From assembly GCA_037953745.1 (NCBI GenBank), contig JBAKBP010003189.1, forward strand, positions 94,440-158,439: a stretch of 64,000 nt of DNA, in the 5' to 3' direction. Position numbers and translations under genes: made by a program. Shown piece after piece: positions 63,051 to 64,000 of the stretch (within the stretch, counting starts at the first letter, position 1; every line of letters begins with the position of its first letter). The stretch comes from Lithodes maja. Its lineage: Eukaryota > Arthropoda > Malacostraca > Decapoda > Lithodidae. Under the pieces are notes generated by a model. It was not told where the DNA came from, searched no databases, and worked only from the letters and a program-made list of their open reading frames with translations.

Positions 63051-63983
63051 ATGCTTAATCAGCACTGGACTAAGGCTACTTGGAAGACTTACGAGTCTCA
63101 TTGGAATACTTTCACTAAATGGATCAATGACACCGAACAAACAGTTCCGTCGGTTGCGTTAGTCTTCCATTACCTTAATCACTTGTTTGCGACACGCACA
63201 TACATGTACAACACCATTAAGAACCACCTGTCCGCTATTAGGGAGCCTTTTGAGACCTTGACGGGGCTGGTGCTCCCTCACAAGGAGCTGTCTTTTTTCA
63301 TGAAAGCCTGCTTTAGGCTCAGACCGCCCCCACGCCAGATACCGCCTCAATGGTCTCTGGCGAAGGCTCTCAGGCTCCTTACCTCACCCATCTACACCAC
63401 TAACCCAACACCTGTTCATCTGCTTGATAAAACTTTGTTTCTTTTAGCGTTGGCTACAGGAGAGAGGGTCTCGGAGTTGGCTGCCATGTCGAGGGCCCCG
63501 AATTGCATGAGTTTTTCGCCTTCCTTGGGGTCAGTCACTTTGGCCCCTTCCGTTCATTTTGTGGCCAAGAATGAACGTGAGGCGCACATTTTTAAGCCGT
63601 TTACTGTACCAGCTTTAAAATGTGGGAGCACGCATCATCCGCTATGCCCGGTAAGAGCCTTGCATACGTATGTGCGTGCCGCTGTGCCGACGTCGGGGAC
63701 GGCGCTCTGGTTGGCCCCTAAGACAGGGACACGGTTAGGCAAACGTGCTGTGGGACTTCATTTACGCCATGTCATTACTGCGAGTAATCCCCTTACGAAG
63801 GGCTCCGCTCATGATGTCCGCTCTTATGCAGCGACTGTGAGGTTTCTCAACAATTCCTCACTTTCGGATATAGCCGACACAGGGTTATGGTCCTCCCACA
63901 GCACTTTTGTCTCATCGTACCTGTCCATGTCCACTGCCAGGCCAGGTGTGCCTTGTGTTGCGTTAGGCCAATGTGTCACGTGA
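63051..63983 (+). CDS. DIRS tyrosine recombinase
   Basis: The recombinase integrates circular DIRS cDNA without target duplication. In the third frame relative to RT, the domain begins at about MLNQHWTKATW (ATG 63051) with a SAM-like core-binding region (SHWNTFTKWI, TIKNHLSAIR). The catalytic part follows: Arg139 (ATGERVSEL), His254 and Arg257 (HDVRSYA), His283 and Tyr290 (HSTFVSSYLS), giving the full R-H-R-H-Y set. The protein ends at 63981-63983. The same frame is open far upstream (from 60789) under the RT ORF, but that part has no recombinase similarity. Translation start is uncertain; a spliced or reinitiated product is possible. Confidence 0.85.
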   Translation: MLNQHWTKATWKTYESHWNTFTKWINDTEQTVPSVALVFHYLNHLFATRTYMYNTIKNHLSAIREPFETLTGLVLPHKELSFFMKACFRLRPPPRQIPPQWSLAKALRLLTSPIYTTNPTPVHLLDKTLFLLALATGERVSELAAMSRAPNCMSFSPSLGSVTLAPSVHFVAKNEREAHIFKPFTVPALKCGSTHHPLCPVRALHTYVRAAVPTSGTALWLAPKTGTRLGKRAVGLHLRHVITASNPLTKGSAHDVRSYAATVRFLNNSSLSDIADTGLWSSHSTFVSSYLSMSTARPGVPCVALGQCVT

Positions 63984-64000
63984 TTCATCTCCATCCTGTG

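Larger units (their letters stand above)
56200..64000 (+). mobile_element. DIRS-type tyrosine-recombinase retroelement (copy B, right end beyond window)
   Basis: Gag-like, RT/RNase H/methylase-like and tyrosine recombinase genes follow one another on the plus strand in the DIRS order, all GC-rich. The left boundary is approximate. The internal complementary region and right inverted repeat expected in DIRS lie beyond 64000. Copy A at 15.9-19.6 kb is an older AT-rich relative. Confidence 0.85.

Overview
This 64 kb window is animal nuclear DNA made almost entirely of transposable elements. I recognise no host gene, no complete tRNA or rRNA gene and no bacterial feature. The mix (piggyBac, Tigger-like and hAT-like DNA elements; RTE, CR1/L2 and Jockey/I-type non-LTR elements; a rarer RT with a restriction-like endonuclease; Gypsy; DIRS with tyrosine recombinase) together with ATT and GATA microsatellite tails points to an arthropod. 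A decapod crustacean is my best guess; that is inference.

Layout. 1-282: 3' tail of a CR1/L2-type LINE. 443-4739: piggyBac copy 1, nearly complete coding region with one early stop. 4740-7700: unassigned DNA with a Tigger-type MITE (5889-6272) and a dispersed repeat X. 7721-8729: 5'-truncated RTE with target-site duplication. 8735-12915: mostly unassigned, with a Tigger-derived MITE (10021-10794), a tRNA-like head and two repeat pairs. 12916-14924: piggyBac copy 2, an internal-deletion derivative that still has an open frame. 15860-19632: decayed DIRS element invaded by a Jockey/I-type LINE tail and a satellite-like array. 19633-20390: repeat X with a SINE inside. 20397-23612: full-length RTE with an intact 1003-residue protein. 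23613-34673: an old Gypsy element on the minus strand, split by a foldback MITE, a piggyBac MITE, a hAT-type element (itself split by a full-length CR1/L2 element) and a SINE. 35469-36959: two Tigger-type MITEs. 38761-49077: piggyBac copy 3 (minus), split by an RTE, a Tigger MITE and a CR1/L2 fragment. 49138-55553: a minus-strand RTE split by a 4.6 kb insertion that carries a 1051-residue RT/endonuclease gene. 55554-55982: third SINE copy. From about 56.2 kb to the end: a much better preserved DIRS element (gag, RT/RNase H/methylase-like, tyrosine recombinase) whose right end lies outside the window.

The most interesting signals are not the transposases. (1) The full-length CR1/L2 element starts with a sequence matching the 5' end of U4 spliceosomal snRNA, followed by three perfect hairpins. 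(2) Four piggyBac elements share, just inside the 3' terminal repeat, a block that looks like a promoter plus small ATG exon and splice donor; in two copies the predicted second exon stays open through the transposon end. (3) A roughly 400 bp SINE shares its 3' tail with the Jockey/I-type LINE in the same window, so the two look like a mobilisation pair. (4) The RT/restriction-like-endonuclease gene is intact and hard to place. (5) piggyBac copy 2 has lost its catalytic core through three deletions that all keep frame.

The nesting gives relative ages. Gypsy is oldest. hAT, foldback and piggyBac-MITE insertions in it came later, and the CR1/L2 element came after hAT. piggyBac copy 3 was hit later by the RTE, Tigger MITE and CR1/L2 insertions. 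The RTE family is the youngest: intact ORF, long near-identical copies and clean target duplications.
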